10,289 nucleotides of DNA from JBIOJM01 sp044450785 (GTDB lineage Bacteria; Planctomycetota; Planctomycetia; Isosphaerales; Isosphaeraceae): positions 1 to 10,289 of the forward strand of contig JBIOJM010000359.1 in assembly GCA_044450785.1 (NCBI GenBank), read 5' to 3'. The notes under the pieces were generated by a model that was given only the letters and a program-made list of their open reading frames with translations, made no database searches and was not told where the DNA came from. The translations under genes and the position numbers were made by a program. Of this stretch, positions 1 through 6,249 are shown one piece after another; the first letter of the stretch is position 1; each line of letters starts with the position of its first letter.

Positions 1-1138
1 CAGCGATCTTCGCCTTTGCCGAGTTCTGCCAGTCGGCTGCCATCGTCAGACCGTCCGGGTAAACGACCCAGTCCTTGCCGTGGCTCGCCACGAATTCCTC
101 GTATTGCCGGCGGACCATCTCTCGCGCCTTCTTCAGGTCCTCCGGGGAATAGCGGTAATAGATCGTGGGCAGCTTGCGATAATGCTGCTTCACCTGCTCG
201 ATCGCAGCGGCGTCCAATCGATCGAACAGCTTCTGTTCTCCGGACCAGTACCATTCCCCGTCCCAGGGAACCAGGCTGCCGTAGACGACCTGACCACGAG
301 CGAACGGGCTCCGCTCCAGGTTCAAGCGGACGCGGTACTTCACATCGTTGATCAGGTTCAAGACCTCGATCTTCTCCTTGTTGCCCGAGAGCACCTTGAA
401 CATGGCGTTGTGTCGCTCGGACCACGAGAACAAGGCGGCGCGCCGCTCCGAGGGGAGGTCCAGCACGCTGGCGAGGACCTCGAGCGGCCCCAGCCCCGCC
501 CATTCGGTGCATTGCTGGCAGAGGAAGTCGTCGATGACCCCGATGTCTGAGAACTTAGCGTTTTGCTCTTCAATGTACCGGTCGCAGAAAATGCGGAAGA
601 GATACGACCTGGTGCCGAGCCAGACCAGCTTTCGCTTGACTTCCCAGCCGTGCTTGTTGGGGGTCCCCAGGAACTGCTTGACGCCCGAGTCTTTGGGGAG
701 ATCGGCGAACTGCTCCTGCAAGACTTCGGCGGCGACTTGCGCCAGACGAACCAGATCTGTGTGGTCCGGGCGAAGAAGCAGATCGGGAATTAACTGCGGA
801 TACAGGATCCAGAGAAGGTGCTGGAGGCGGGATGGCGAAATCGCATCCTGGGGAAACAGGGGCCTTTGCTCGGATAGGAAAGGTAACTGTGTCCCGAAGA
901 ACTCCGTGTTGTATCGTTCTAGACTGTGCCAGATGCCGATTTCGCAATGGAGGTCCTCGGCGAACTCGACCAGCATCACCGCCAAAGCCTTGAGGGACGG
1001 TCTGTCGAGTCTCAGCGTGTCGTGGGAGAAGCCCTTCTGCGCCTGGGTGAGCGCTTTCATGATTGCGTTCTGAACCTTGGGAAGGTGCGGTTCCACTGAG
1101 CCTTCGTAGCCCTCGGGGCGAAACAGAAGTCTGGACAT
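1..1138 (-). CDS. Conserved protein of unknown function, 3' end outside window
   Basis: The reading frame is open from an ATG at 1138-1136 to the left edge, giving 379 codons without a stop. AAGGA lies about 10 nt upstream of the ATG, which supports this start. The visible protein is soluble, rich in Trp, Tyr and Leu, and has no signal peptide or membrane segment. Recognisable blocks are a helical N-terminal part, a KRKLVWLGTRSYLFRIF block (about residues 168-184), an IDDFLCQQCTEWAGLGPLEVL-like block (about 202-222), and VPWDGEWYWSGEQ (about 290-302), followed by a charged helical stretch (SPEDLKKAREMVRRQYEEF). Proteins of this style recur in planctomycetes. The GEWYWSG segment reminds me of the DUF3843 group, but I cannot confirm that. 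No catalytic motif is visible. It is transcribed divergently from the ST7-like gene across a 222-bp gap. Plus-strand frames over this stretch are shadows. Confidence 0.82.
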   Translation of the reverse strand, partial: MSRLLFRPEGYEGSVEPHLPKVQNAIMKALTQAQKGFSHDTLRLDRPSLKALAVMLVEFAEDLHCEIGIWHSLERYNTEFFGTQLPFLSEQRPLFPQDAISPSRLQHLLWILYPQLIPDLLLRPDHTDLVRLAQVAAEVLQEQFADLPKDSGVKQFLGTPNKHGWEVKRKLVWLGTRSYLFRIFCDRYIEEQNAKFSDIGVIDDFLCQQCTEWAGLGPLEVLASVLDLPSERRAALFSWSERHNAMFKVLSGNKEKIEVLNLINDVKYRVRLNLERSPFARGQVVYGSLVPWDGEWYWSGEQKLFDRLDAAAIEQVKQHYRKLPTIYYRYSPEDLKKAREMVRRQYEEFVASHGKDWVVYPDGLTMAADWQNSAKAKIA

Positions 1139-1360
1139 CGCTTTTTGGTTCCTTTGCCTGTACCCACGGAGCCGATCCTCGGTTGTCCCCCAGCGTATCG
1201 GACGGGGACCGGTTCGCTCAACCCGGAGTCCACCACCGTCGTCCCCTCAGCCGGACGCAGAGGAATCCGCATTGGTCTCTTCGTAGAAAGCCTCTGCTGG
1301 CCCGACTATCATGGATACTGAGCTCATGCCACAACGAGAGCCCGCCAGGGGGGCGAAGCG

Positions 1361-3265
1361 ATGGCGAAGAAGAAACGCAAACGTCCCAAACGAATCCTGA
1401 AGCGACCAACCGAGCTGATCCCGCGGGAGGAACCGGTTCACGAACTCCCGGATCGGCGTGTCATGGACGGGGTCATGCGGCGTCTCTTGGGTGGGCTGTT
1501 CGGCTCCCGTGAGCAGACACCGTTGAGCAAGGCCCAGGACCTGATGGACAAGGCGTTCGAGTCGCACGACCTCATGAAGCAGGTCGAGCTTGCCAAGAGG
1601 GCCCTCGAACTCTCCCACGACTGCGCCGATGCCTACGTCCTGCTCGCCGAGCAGACCAAAAGCCGCAGGGAAGCCCTGGAACTCTTCGAGAAGGGAGTCG
1701 CCGCTGGCGAACGGGCGCTGGGGCCGGCAGCGTTCCAGAATGACGTGGGTCACTTCTGGGGCCTGATCGAGACCCGCCCGTACATGCGTGCCCGTGAGGG
1801 ACTGGCCAGCCTCCTCTGGACGATGGGGCGGCGGGACGAAGCGATCGGTCATCTCCAGGACATGCTGCGCCTCAATCCCAACGACAACCAAGGGGTACGA
1901 GACACCCTGGCCGGGTGGCTGCTGGCCAAGGGATCGGACAAGGAATTGGTCCGGCTTCTGGAGCAATACGACGAGGATTCGGCGACCTGGGCTTACACGA
2001 AGGCCCTGGTGGCCTTCCGTCAGCACGGGGACACGGCCGAGGCCCGGAAGCTGCTGAAAAAAGCGAAGGCGGCGAACGAGCACGTCCCGGCCTACCTGTT
2101 GAGCCAGAAGCCCTTACCCCGGGAGCAACCCGATTATTACAGCCCAGGCGATCGGAACGAAGCGGTCTTCTACGTGGCCAGCGCCCTGAGTGGATGGCGG
2201 GAGACGCCGGGAGCGACCGCCTGGCTGAAAGCGACGGAACAAGGAACGAACAGGTCGAAGGATCCAACCCCCGATTCACAAGGCCCAACCCGTGCCGTCA
2301 AGGAACGGCTGCAAAATCTCGCGCACGTCTTTGATGTCTGGCAGGCGGATTTCCGTCCGACGCCCCAATGGATCAGGATCGGAGGCGAACCCGTACGGCC
2401 GTGGGTCGTGCTGATCACCAGCCGGAGTGATGATCTGATCCTGGCCCATGAGATCATCGATCTACCGCCGTCCTCGGACCTGCTATGGGATGTTCTGGCC
2501 GAGGCCATGAGCAAGCCGGCTGTGGGCGAACCACATCGCCCCACCGAGTTGCAGGTGCGTTCCGACGAGCGGTGGGACGAACTGAAGCCTCACCTCGACG
2601 AGATCGGGATCACCGTCGTACCGACCGAGGAACTGGACCAGTTGGACGTTGTGTTCAGGGATCTGGCCCGGCACCTTACCGGTGACGCCCCTCCCGGCCT
2701 CCTGGAGATGCCGGGGATCAAGCCCGAGCAGGTCGCCGGTTTCTACCGAGCGGCGGCCAGGTTCTACCGGAGAGCCCCCTGGCGGAAGCTAGGGTACGAG
2801 ACGGCGATCAAAGTCGAGTGTGACCGGTTCGAGAGCGGCCCGTGGTACGCCGTGGTGATGGGTCAGTCGGGGCTGACGTTCGGTATGGCCCTCTACGAAG
2901 ACTTGAAGACGCTGGAGAAGCTGTGGGCGGGTGAGATGTCGGACGAGGAGAACGCACGAGAGACGGTGGCATTGTCAGTGACGTTCGACGACGAGACGGG
3001 GATCCCCGTTGCGGACCTGGACGCGAGCAGGAGACTCGGCTGGGATGTGGCCGGACCGGAGGCGTACCCATCGATCTTTCGCAAGGAGCGGGGCCTGAGT
3101 ATTCGCCCCCCACTGGCGTGGGAACTGGAGCTGATGGAGGGCTGCCTGCGTGCGGTCCTGGCGTTTGTGGCCCGGCATCGGCCCGATGATCTGTCAAGGC
3201 ACGAGATGACAGTCCCGGTGGCGTCGGGCGACTTGAGCTTGATCCTGTCGTGGGTCGAGGGTTGA
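1361..3265 (+). CDS. ST7-like tetratricopeptide-repeat protein with DUF6930-like C-terminal region
   Basis: A 634-aa cytoplasmic protein. The ATG at 1361 follows a purine-rich AGGGGGG about 9 nt upstream. Residues 1-18 are very basic (MAKKKRKRPKRILKRPT). Residues about 56-290 are helical TPR-like repeats, including LNPNDNQGVR (171-180). They hold the ST7-family signature: NEHVPAYLLSQKPLP (239-253), then GD-x2-EA-x2-Y and W-x4-GA (263-285). This matches the conserved NPHVPxYLL and GDSEAIAY...W...GAL blocks of eukaryotic ST7 (suppressor of tumorigenicity 7) as I remember them. Residues about 340-440 (PWVVLITSR, GEPHRPTELQVR) look like the DUF6930-type domain found in bacterial proteins, and 445-634 form a further conserved C-terminal region. 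The bacterial function is unknown; a scaffold role is only a guess from the TPRs. Full-length with no sign of decay. The gene stands alone. Confidence 0.92.
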   Translation: MAKKKRKRPKRILKRPTELIPREEPVHELPDRRVMDGVMRRLLGGLFGSREQTPLSKAQDLMDKAFESHDLMKQVELAKRALELSHDCADAYVLLAEQTKSRREALELFEKGVAAGERALGPAAFQNDVGHFWGLIETRPYMRAREGLASLLWTMGRRDEAIGHLQDMLRLNPNDNQGVRDTLAGWLLAKGSDKELVRLLEQYDEDSATWAYTKALVAFRQHGDTAEARKLLKKAKAANEHVPAYLLSQKPLPREQPDYYSPGDRNEAVFYVASALSGWRETPGATAWLKATEQGTNRSKDPTPDSQGPTRAVKERLQNLAHVFDVWQADFRPTPQWIRIGGEPVRPWVVLITSRSDDLILAHEIIDLPPSSDLLWDVLAEAMSKPAVGEPHRPTELQVRSDERWDELKPHLDEIGITVVPTEELDQLDVVFRDLARHLTGDAPPGLLEMPGIKPEQVAGFYRAAARFYRRAPWRKLGYETAIKVECDRFESGPWYAVVMGQSGLTFGMALYEDLKTLEKLWAGEMSDEENARETVALSVTFDDETGIPVADLDASRRLGWDVAGPEAYPSIFRKERGLSIRPPLAWELELMEGCLRAVLAFVARHRPDDLSRHEMTVPVASGDLSLILSWVEG

Positions 3266-3285
3266 GCGAGAAAGGGCAACGTTTC

Positions 3286-3308
3286 GCCCGCCTGTGTCTT
3301 GGGCGGGT
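3286..3308 (+). terminator. Possible terminator hairpin after the ST7-like gene
   Basis: CCCGCC (3287-3292) and GGCGGG (3302-3307) can form a GC-only 6-bp stem around a 9-nt loop, extendable by a G-U pair. It begins 20 nt after the stop codon of the ST7-like gene, the right place for a terminator. No T-run follows, so it could also be a chance GC-rich stem. Confidence 0.35.
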
Positions 3309-3398
3309 GAAGTTCTCCCTCGAACTTACGGTCGTTCTGTGTTTCAAGGCTGTCCGTTATTGAGTCTGAACGTTGCTGACCCAAGGTCGAGAGGAGAC

Positions 3399-3680
3399 AT
3401 GGTGGTGATATACAAAGGACACATCGAGAATGGGATGGTCGTGTTTGTTGAACCGGTCCCGCTCCCTGCCGGAACGGAGGTACGTGTCGAGGCGGTGGCG
3501 CCTCCAGCCGCGGATTTCTGGGAATCCTGCTCCGTGGACGAATTGGCTCGCCGGCAACGCGTACCGGTGCTCGAGTCTCCCGAGGAAATACTTGGCGGCT
3601 GGCCAGACGATGAGTTGGACGATGGGTTCGAAAACGTGGTCGCGTCGTGGCGTAAACGCGAGCTGGAGCAAGTTCAATGA
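3399..3680 (+). CDS. DUF104/AF2212-type antitoxin
   Basis: A 93-aa protein. The N-terminal part (IYKGHIENGMVVFVEP, PLPAGTEVRVEAV, about residues 4-33) is the small beta-strand module typical of DUF104/AF2212-like antitoxins that sit before PIN toxins. The rest is an acidic, helical toxin-binding tail (SVDELARRQRV, DELDDGFENVVASWRKRELE). AGGAG at 3392-3396 is only 2 nt before the ATG at 3399 but 8 nt before an in-frame GTG at 3405, so translation may really begin at GTG 3405, three residues shorter in sequence than drawn minus one. The stop overlaps the toxin start as ATGA, the usual translational coupling in toxin-antitoxin pairs. The gene looks intact although its toxin is not. Family call from sequence style. 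Confidence 0.8.
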   Translation: MVVIYKGHIENGMVVFVEPVPLPAGTEVRVEAVAPPAADFWESCSVDELARRQRVPVLESPEEILGGWPDDELDDGFENVVASWRKRELEQVQ

Positions 3681-3853
3681 ACGAAACGCTGTTGCTGGAT
3701 ACCGACGAAGGAAAGCCTATCGCGCCGTCGGACGCGTGGGTTGCCGCTGCTGCTTTGCGGCATGACACGGCCTTGGCGACGAACAACCTCAAACACTTCG
3801 AGGCAGCCGAATCCTTGTGCGGGCTCAAGTTGCTTCGTGCGCAACCTGGCTGA
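3677..3853 (+). pseudogene. Internally deleted VapC-like PIN-domain toxin remnant
   Basis: A 58-aa frame starting at the ATGA overlap with the antitoxin. It begins with MNETLLLDTD, the first beta strand of a PIN domain with its metal-binding Asp, then jumps directly to GKPIAPSDAWVAAAALRHD and TNNLKHFEAA, which are the third-Asp helix and the T-N-x-x-x-F strand of the C-terminal half. A complete PIN toxin of this type is about 120-140 aa. The central 70-80 residues, including the conserved acidic residue of the middle helix, are absent. The joint is in frame, so a short protein could still be made, but without the full acidic cluster it should not be an active ribonuclease. It may persist because the antitoxin no longer needs to neutralise anything, or as a harmless binding partner. 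The deletion is inferred from family layout. Confidence 0.75.
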
Positions 3854-3861
3854 GACGGCCC

Positions 3862-3957
3862 GTGACCCCAGAGGAATGCAAGCGCCTGGCCGAGGTGGAC
3901 TTCGCGATTACCGTGGTTTCGCGGCATTCGGCACGTGAGAAGACCATCCGGCATGGC
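3862..3957 (+). pseudogene. N-terminal scrap of DUF1156-type DNA methyltransferase
   Basis: About 32 codons read from a GTG at 3862: VTPEECKRLAEVDFAITVVS, then RHSAREKTIRHG. This matches the start of DUF1156-containing adenine-specific DNA methylases, which begin with a short leader, then the motif S-A/[22 protein letters not shown]. Homology stops exactly at RHG. The frame then reads meaningless sequence (LQASQAWTRRH...) because a piece of another gene starts at about 3960. The methylase core, including SAM-binding and NPPY-type motifs, is gone. DUF1156 methylases are commonly found in large phage-defence or modification clusters, so this is probably the stub of a lost defence operon. A standalone function is very unlikely. 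Confidence 0.62.
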
Positions 3958-3959
3958 CT

Positions 3960-4169
3960 TCAGGCATCTCAGGCCTGGACCCGCAGGCACGACACCTTAC
4001 TCGCCTGTTCCATCCCCGCCGCCACAAGTGGAGCTACCACTTCCGCTACGAAGGGCCTATCCTGTTCGGTCGGACCGCCATCGGCTGCACGACGATTCGC
4101 GTGCTGCAAATCAACCGCGACGAGGCCGTGACGTTGCGGACATCGCTGATTGCCGAAGGGTTGTTCTGA
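3960..4169 (+). pseudogene. C-terminal fragment of an HNH endonuclease-family gene
   Basis: A frame without a start codon encodes about 69 residues: GISGLDPQ, then LTRLFHPRRHKWSYHF, RYEGPILFGRTAIGCTTIRV, and ends LRTSLIAEGLF-stop (TGA 4167-4169). The tract from L-G-I/L-D-P through TRLFHPR-x2-W-x2-HF to GRTAIGR-x-T is the standard C-terminal tail of short HNH nucleases common in planctomycetes and cyanobacteria. The C-x2-C and DHxxPR catalytic half is missing. Upstream, in this frame, a TGA is met at 3937-3939, and the DUF1156 scrap occupies the sequence. Functional expression is not expected. It is not simply the missing half of the HNH gene at 5798-5977: it lies on the opposite strand, 1.6 kb away. 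Confidence 0.7.
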
Positions 4170-4313
4170 GCTGGGCCATTGCCACGGCGAACTGGTCCCG
4201 CTGGTTTGGGTTTCGCCTGCTGGTTTTGCCAGGACCCGGCATCTTGCGGTAAGCTGGAAAGAACGATCTCCCTCAATCCAGAGGGCGATCAAGACTCAAG
4301 GGGGATCCCCGGC

Positions 4314-4676
4314 ATGGAAATCCAGTTACCCGAAGAGACGGCGTCCTGCACAAAAGACCCGAGCCTTGCAGACCGCAACGTCAGCACGCCGGGGGTCCGT
4401 GGTGGAAAGCCGCGAATCGCTGGTCACCGAATCACGGTGTCGGACGTCGCCATCTGGCATGAGCGGATTGGGATGAGCCCGGACGAAATCGTCTCCGAGT
4501 AGCCAACCATCACCCTCTCTGACGTTCACGCGGCCCTGGCTGATTACTTTGACCACCGAGACGAGGTGGACCGAGAGATTCGAGACGGCGAAGAGTTTGC
4601 CGAGAAACTCCGGGCCGGAGCTCTGTCAATCTTCGACGAACTGAAGGCACGGAAGCCCAATGCCGCGGACGATTCG
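4314..4676 (+). pseudogene. DUF433 antitoxin interrupted by an amber codon
   Basis: Translation from the ATG at 4314 (AGGGGG about 9 nt upstream) gives MEIQLPEETASC..., then the DUF433 helix-turn-helix-like core TPGVRGGKPRIAGHRITVSD and IWHERIGMSPDEIVSE. It stops at TAG 4500-4502 after 62 codons. The same frame continues with PTITLSDVHAALADYFDHRD and EIRDGEEFAEKLRAG to about 4676, which is the remaining half of a normal DUF433 protein of about 110-120 aa. In the family the residue at the stop is Tyr (SEYPxLT), so a single TAC or TAT to TAG change explains the break. DUF433 proteins are antitoxins paired with DUF5615 PIN-like toxins, and a toxin stub follows directly. The truncated product lacks the C-terminal dimer/toxin-binding helices. 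A sequencing error at one base is the main alternative. Confidence 0.8.
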
Positions 4677-4721
4677 ATTTTTCGATTTCATCTTGCTCAG
4701 AACTGCTCGCACGCCATTGCC
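4677..4721 (+). pseudogene. N-terminal stub of a DUF5615-type PIN-like toxin
   Basis: In frame with the DUF433 remnant, 15 codons read IFRFHLAQNCSHAIA. DUF5615 toxins next to DUF433 antitoxins start with a stretch such as IRFHLDENCSHAIAEGLRRRG, in which the D and E of LDEN are active-site residues. Here they read AQ. After HAIA the similarity ends (TEPVCRG...), so about 100 residues of toxin are missing. No stop codon separates it from the antitoxin frame; the usual gene boundary has been lost. The stub is short, so the call rests on the match of this one motif plus its position after a DUF433 gene. Confidence 0.5.
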
Positions 4722-4815
4722 ACAGAACCCGTATGCCGAGGAGACGCAGATCAGGGAAGAAGGCACATGCGTGCTAGTAATCATTCTGAACGAACGTTCC
4801 TAGATGCACAAGTTA

Positions 4816-4845
4816 CACCGTATAGCGTACATGGTACGCTCGGTG
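4816..4845. repeat. Inverted repeat, operator-like
   Basis: AGCGTAC (4824-4830) and GTACGCT (4834-4840) are perfect inverted arms around ATG. Outer arms CACCG (4816-4820) and CGGTG (4841-4845) extend the symmetry, with a 3-nt bulge (TAT, 4821-4823) on one side only. Twelve paired bases in 30 nt, in a non-coding gap between two gene remnants, suggest either an operator for a dimeric regulator or a small hairpin. No gene that would own it is intact nearby. Confidence 0.55.
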
Positions 4846-4846
4846 A

Positions 4847-5434
4847 TTCGCGTCCGACGGTGACAGCAGCAAGCGTTCGGTTTTCTCGAACCCGTTACCA
4901 AAGCAAGCTCGCGTCTCTGCTCCAACCGAAGTGCGAGCCCGCGAGATTGATGGGCTCTGCCAAGAAATCGAGACGCTCTTACAAGCTTGGGGCTACCCCG
5001 ACGTGGGACGCGTTACCTTCAGTGAGACAGACCAAGATATCGTTATAAGCGGCAGAGACAGGAAGAGCCCCGGCAAGGGCTTCCGTGCTCTCAGCTACGC
5101 GGCGTTCACCATCGGGCTGATGCGATATTGCCGAAAAAATCAGCTTCCCCACCCTGGATTTGTCGTTGTCGATTCTCCTCTCGTCGCCTTCCGAGAGCCG
5201 GATTCGCCAGAGGCACTAAAATCCGACGACGTGAAAGGAGCGTTTTACGGAACGCTCGCGAAGTCCTCGGAAGACGAACAAATCCTCATCCTCGAAAACG
5301 AGGACCCGGCTCGGGACCTTCATGCTGAAATCAATTACATCCACTTCACGAAGGTTCGCGGGATGGACCGCTACGGCTTCTTCCCGGTGGTTCCGGAATA
5401 TGAAGATGCCGAGCTTGAATTGACTGAGGTCTGA
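4847..5434 (+). pseudogene. C-terminal remnant of an SMC/ABC-type ATPase
   Basis: An open frame runs from after a TGA (4844-4846) to TGA 5432-5434. The longest product from a legal start is 167 aa from GTG 4931, but similarity seems to begin slightly upstream. It shows the C-terminal half of a Rad50/SMC-like nucleotide-binding domain. A signature-like loop, SPGKGFRALSYAAF (about residues 46-59 from GTG 4931), comes first. Walker B with D-loop, GFVVVDSPLVAFREPD (76-91), follows. A switch-type strand, QILILENED (117-125), comes last. The N-terminal half with the P-loop and the coiled-coil arms are absent, so ATP binding is not possible. Intact relatives of 500-700 aa occur in defence-type operons. 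It could also be the end of one half-gene from an older import. Truncation is clear; the precise family is not. Confidence 0.72.
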
Positions 5435-5624
5435 GGGTCAACGCGCTCTCGGGAATCCACCGGCGAGTGGCGGCGGGTTGTGCAACGGTCGATAATAGGT
5501 CATAAAGGGAGTTATGACCTTCAGTTAGGGAAAACCACTCGCTTCGACGAGCATGCCGTACTGTACCTGGGGCGCGGCGAAGAAATCGATCGGATTTTGA
5601 GGGTCTCACAAGACCACTTGTATA
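5435..5624. other. 190-bp spacer with nested inverted repeats
   Basis: No convincing gene on either strand. The short frames crossing it have no recognisable protein similarity. It lies between two gene scraps that point towards each other (ATPase tail, plus; HNH/HerA scrap, minus). The only structure I see is the hairpin-forming pair listed separately, flanked by an outer pair GCGAGTGG (5463-5470) and CCACTCGC (5535-5542). Confidence 0.55.
5497..5520. repeat. Perfect 9-bp inverted repeat (hairpin or operator)
   Basis: AGGTCATAA (5497-5505) and TTATGACCT (5512-5520) are exact reverse complements separated by AGGGAG. It is AT-richer than its surroundings. It sits 62 bp after the stop of the plus-strand ATPase remnant, and beyond the end of the minus-strand HNH fusion frame, so a bidirectional terminator is possible. 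However, there is no T-run on either side. A regulator binding site or a piece of a mobile-element end are alternatives. Confidence 0.6.
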
Positions 5625-5797
5625 TCAATACACCGCCTCCAGCCGTCCGTCGGCTCCGGCCTGATGCGGCATCCAGGCCAGGACGACTCGATCGATCGTG
5701 ATATCGGTTTTCTTGGGGCGGAGCGGCAGCTGCTCGAACACCAGTGCCTCGGGCCGCAGCGCGGCATCCAGCAACTCGATCTCATGCTGGAACTTGG
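5625..5797 (-). repeat. Duplicated tail of the HerA-like ATPase gene (copy 2)
   Basis: Aligns without gaps to 6456-6628 at a constant offset of 831 bp. I count 10 mismatches in 173 bp, about 94% identity. On the minus strand it encodes the last 56-57 residues of the HerA-like protein (KFQHEIELLDAALRPEALVF, PLRPKKTDITIDRVVLAWMP, ADGRLEAVY) and ends at the same stop codon. Four of the ten differences are synonymous and two swap Asp and Glu. Homology begins at KFQ and stops exactly at the stop codon; the flanks are unrelated. No start or ATPase core remains, so it is a gene fragment. It may be a duplication of the neighbouring gene's end, or the surviving tail of a lost paralogue. Confidence 0.9.
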
Positions 5798-5977
5798 TCC
5801 CAGCGGACAGGCCAGCGCAAGATTGCCCAACTCGGAGCGGCCACCACTGCCGCGAGGAATCACATGGTCGATCGGAAACCGTCCCACCTGGCCTCGGGAC
5901 GGTAGGAGACAGTATTCGCAGCGGCTTCCCGCTCGCGCCAGCACGTCGGAACGAACCTGCTCGGAGAAGACGCTCAA
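5798..5977 (-). pseudogene. HNH endonuclease, N-terminal half only
   Basis: Starts at TTG 5977-5975, which overlaps the TGA of the upstream 91-aa gene (TTGA), as usual for coupled gene pairs. The first 59 residues read MSVFSEQVRSDVLARAGSRC, EYCLLPSRGQ, IDHVIPRGSGGRSELGNLAL and ACPL. This is a normal HNH start: Cys20 and Cys23 of the zinc knuckle, DHVIPR (37-42), the Asn of GNLALAC (52) and Cys57. The protein should continue with C-x-x-C/H-N-x-x-K-x-x and the final His/Asn of the motif, but the sequence switches to the HerA tail copy, out of its frame. The frame continues as nonsense to a stop at 5608-5606 (123 aa in total). The second half of the active site is missing, so it is inactive. Confidence 0.85.
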
Positions 5978-6249
5978 GGCATTTCGTCCGCTTCCGGAAA
6001 GGCATCGTGGAGGCGATCGAGGGCGCGTTTGGCCTCGAGCGATTCCAGAGTCCGCTTGCGGGTAAAGTCAACCAGGGCCACGAGCTCCTCATGCTCAACC
6101 TCGCTGAGGAATTCTTTCCGCTCCCCGAGATCGAGCAGCCGACTTTGAAGAGACGGCTCGAGCTCGTAATCCGCGATCTTTCTCAGCGCGGAAACGCAGG
6201 CCTCGACAGCAGTATGGAGCGGTGAATCAGCCGTCGGCACGGTCGCCAT
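5974..6249 (-). CDS. Small partner protein of the HNH nuclease
   Basis: A 91-aa soluble, helical, acidic protein: MATVPTADSPLHTAVEAC..., RKIADYELEPSLQSRLLDLG, ERKEFLSEVEHEELVALVDF, TRKRTLESLEAKRALDRLHD. I chose ATG 6249 over the GTG at 6282 because AGGAG lies 8 nt before it. Short proteins containing a block like ERKEFLSEAEHEELLALV-x-RRT-x-EKLEA are, as I recall, frequently encoded directly upstream of HNH-nuclease genes in planctomycetes. Here the stop codon overlaps the HNH TTG start. Its role is unknown; an antitoxin-like or regulatory partner is possible. It is intact although the nuclease behind it is broken. It is 206 bp downstream of the HerA-like gene and in the same direction, so it may or may not share a transcript. 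Confidence 0.78.
   Translation of the reverse strand: MATVPTADSPLHTAVEACVSALRKIADYELEPSLQSRLLDLGERKEFLSEVEHEELVALVDFTRKRTLESLEAKRALDRLHDAFPEADEMP

Noticed and set aside
348..1073. Long plus-strand frame of 241 codons over the left gene
   Set aside because: Low-complexity Arg/Ser-rich composition with no protein character. It is opposite the minus-strand frame with a proper start, ribosome binding site and aromatic conserved blocks.
1139..1360. Divergent promoter candidates between the first two genes (TATCAT at 1307)
   Set aside because: No acceptable -35 hexamer at normal spacing. The gap must contain promoters, but I cannot place them.
2893..3990. 365-codon minus-strand frame crossing the ST7-like gene end and the antitoxin
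   Set aside because: Pro/Arg/Ser-rich shadow typical of high-GC DNA. It overlaps two genes with recognisable domains and has no similarity of its own.
4500..4502. Amber codon as stop-codon readthrough or recoding
   Set aside because: No SECIS- or PYLIS-like structure and no recoding expected. The neighbouring toxin stub is also broken, so ordinary pseudogenisation is simpler.
4770..4810. Loose inverted symmetry around GAACGAACGTTC
   Set aside because: The outer arms pair only with bulges and mismatches; not distinguishable from chance.
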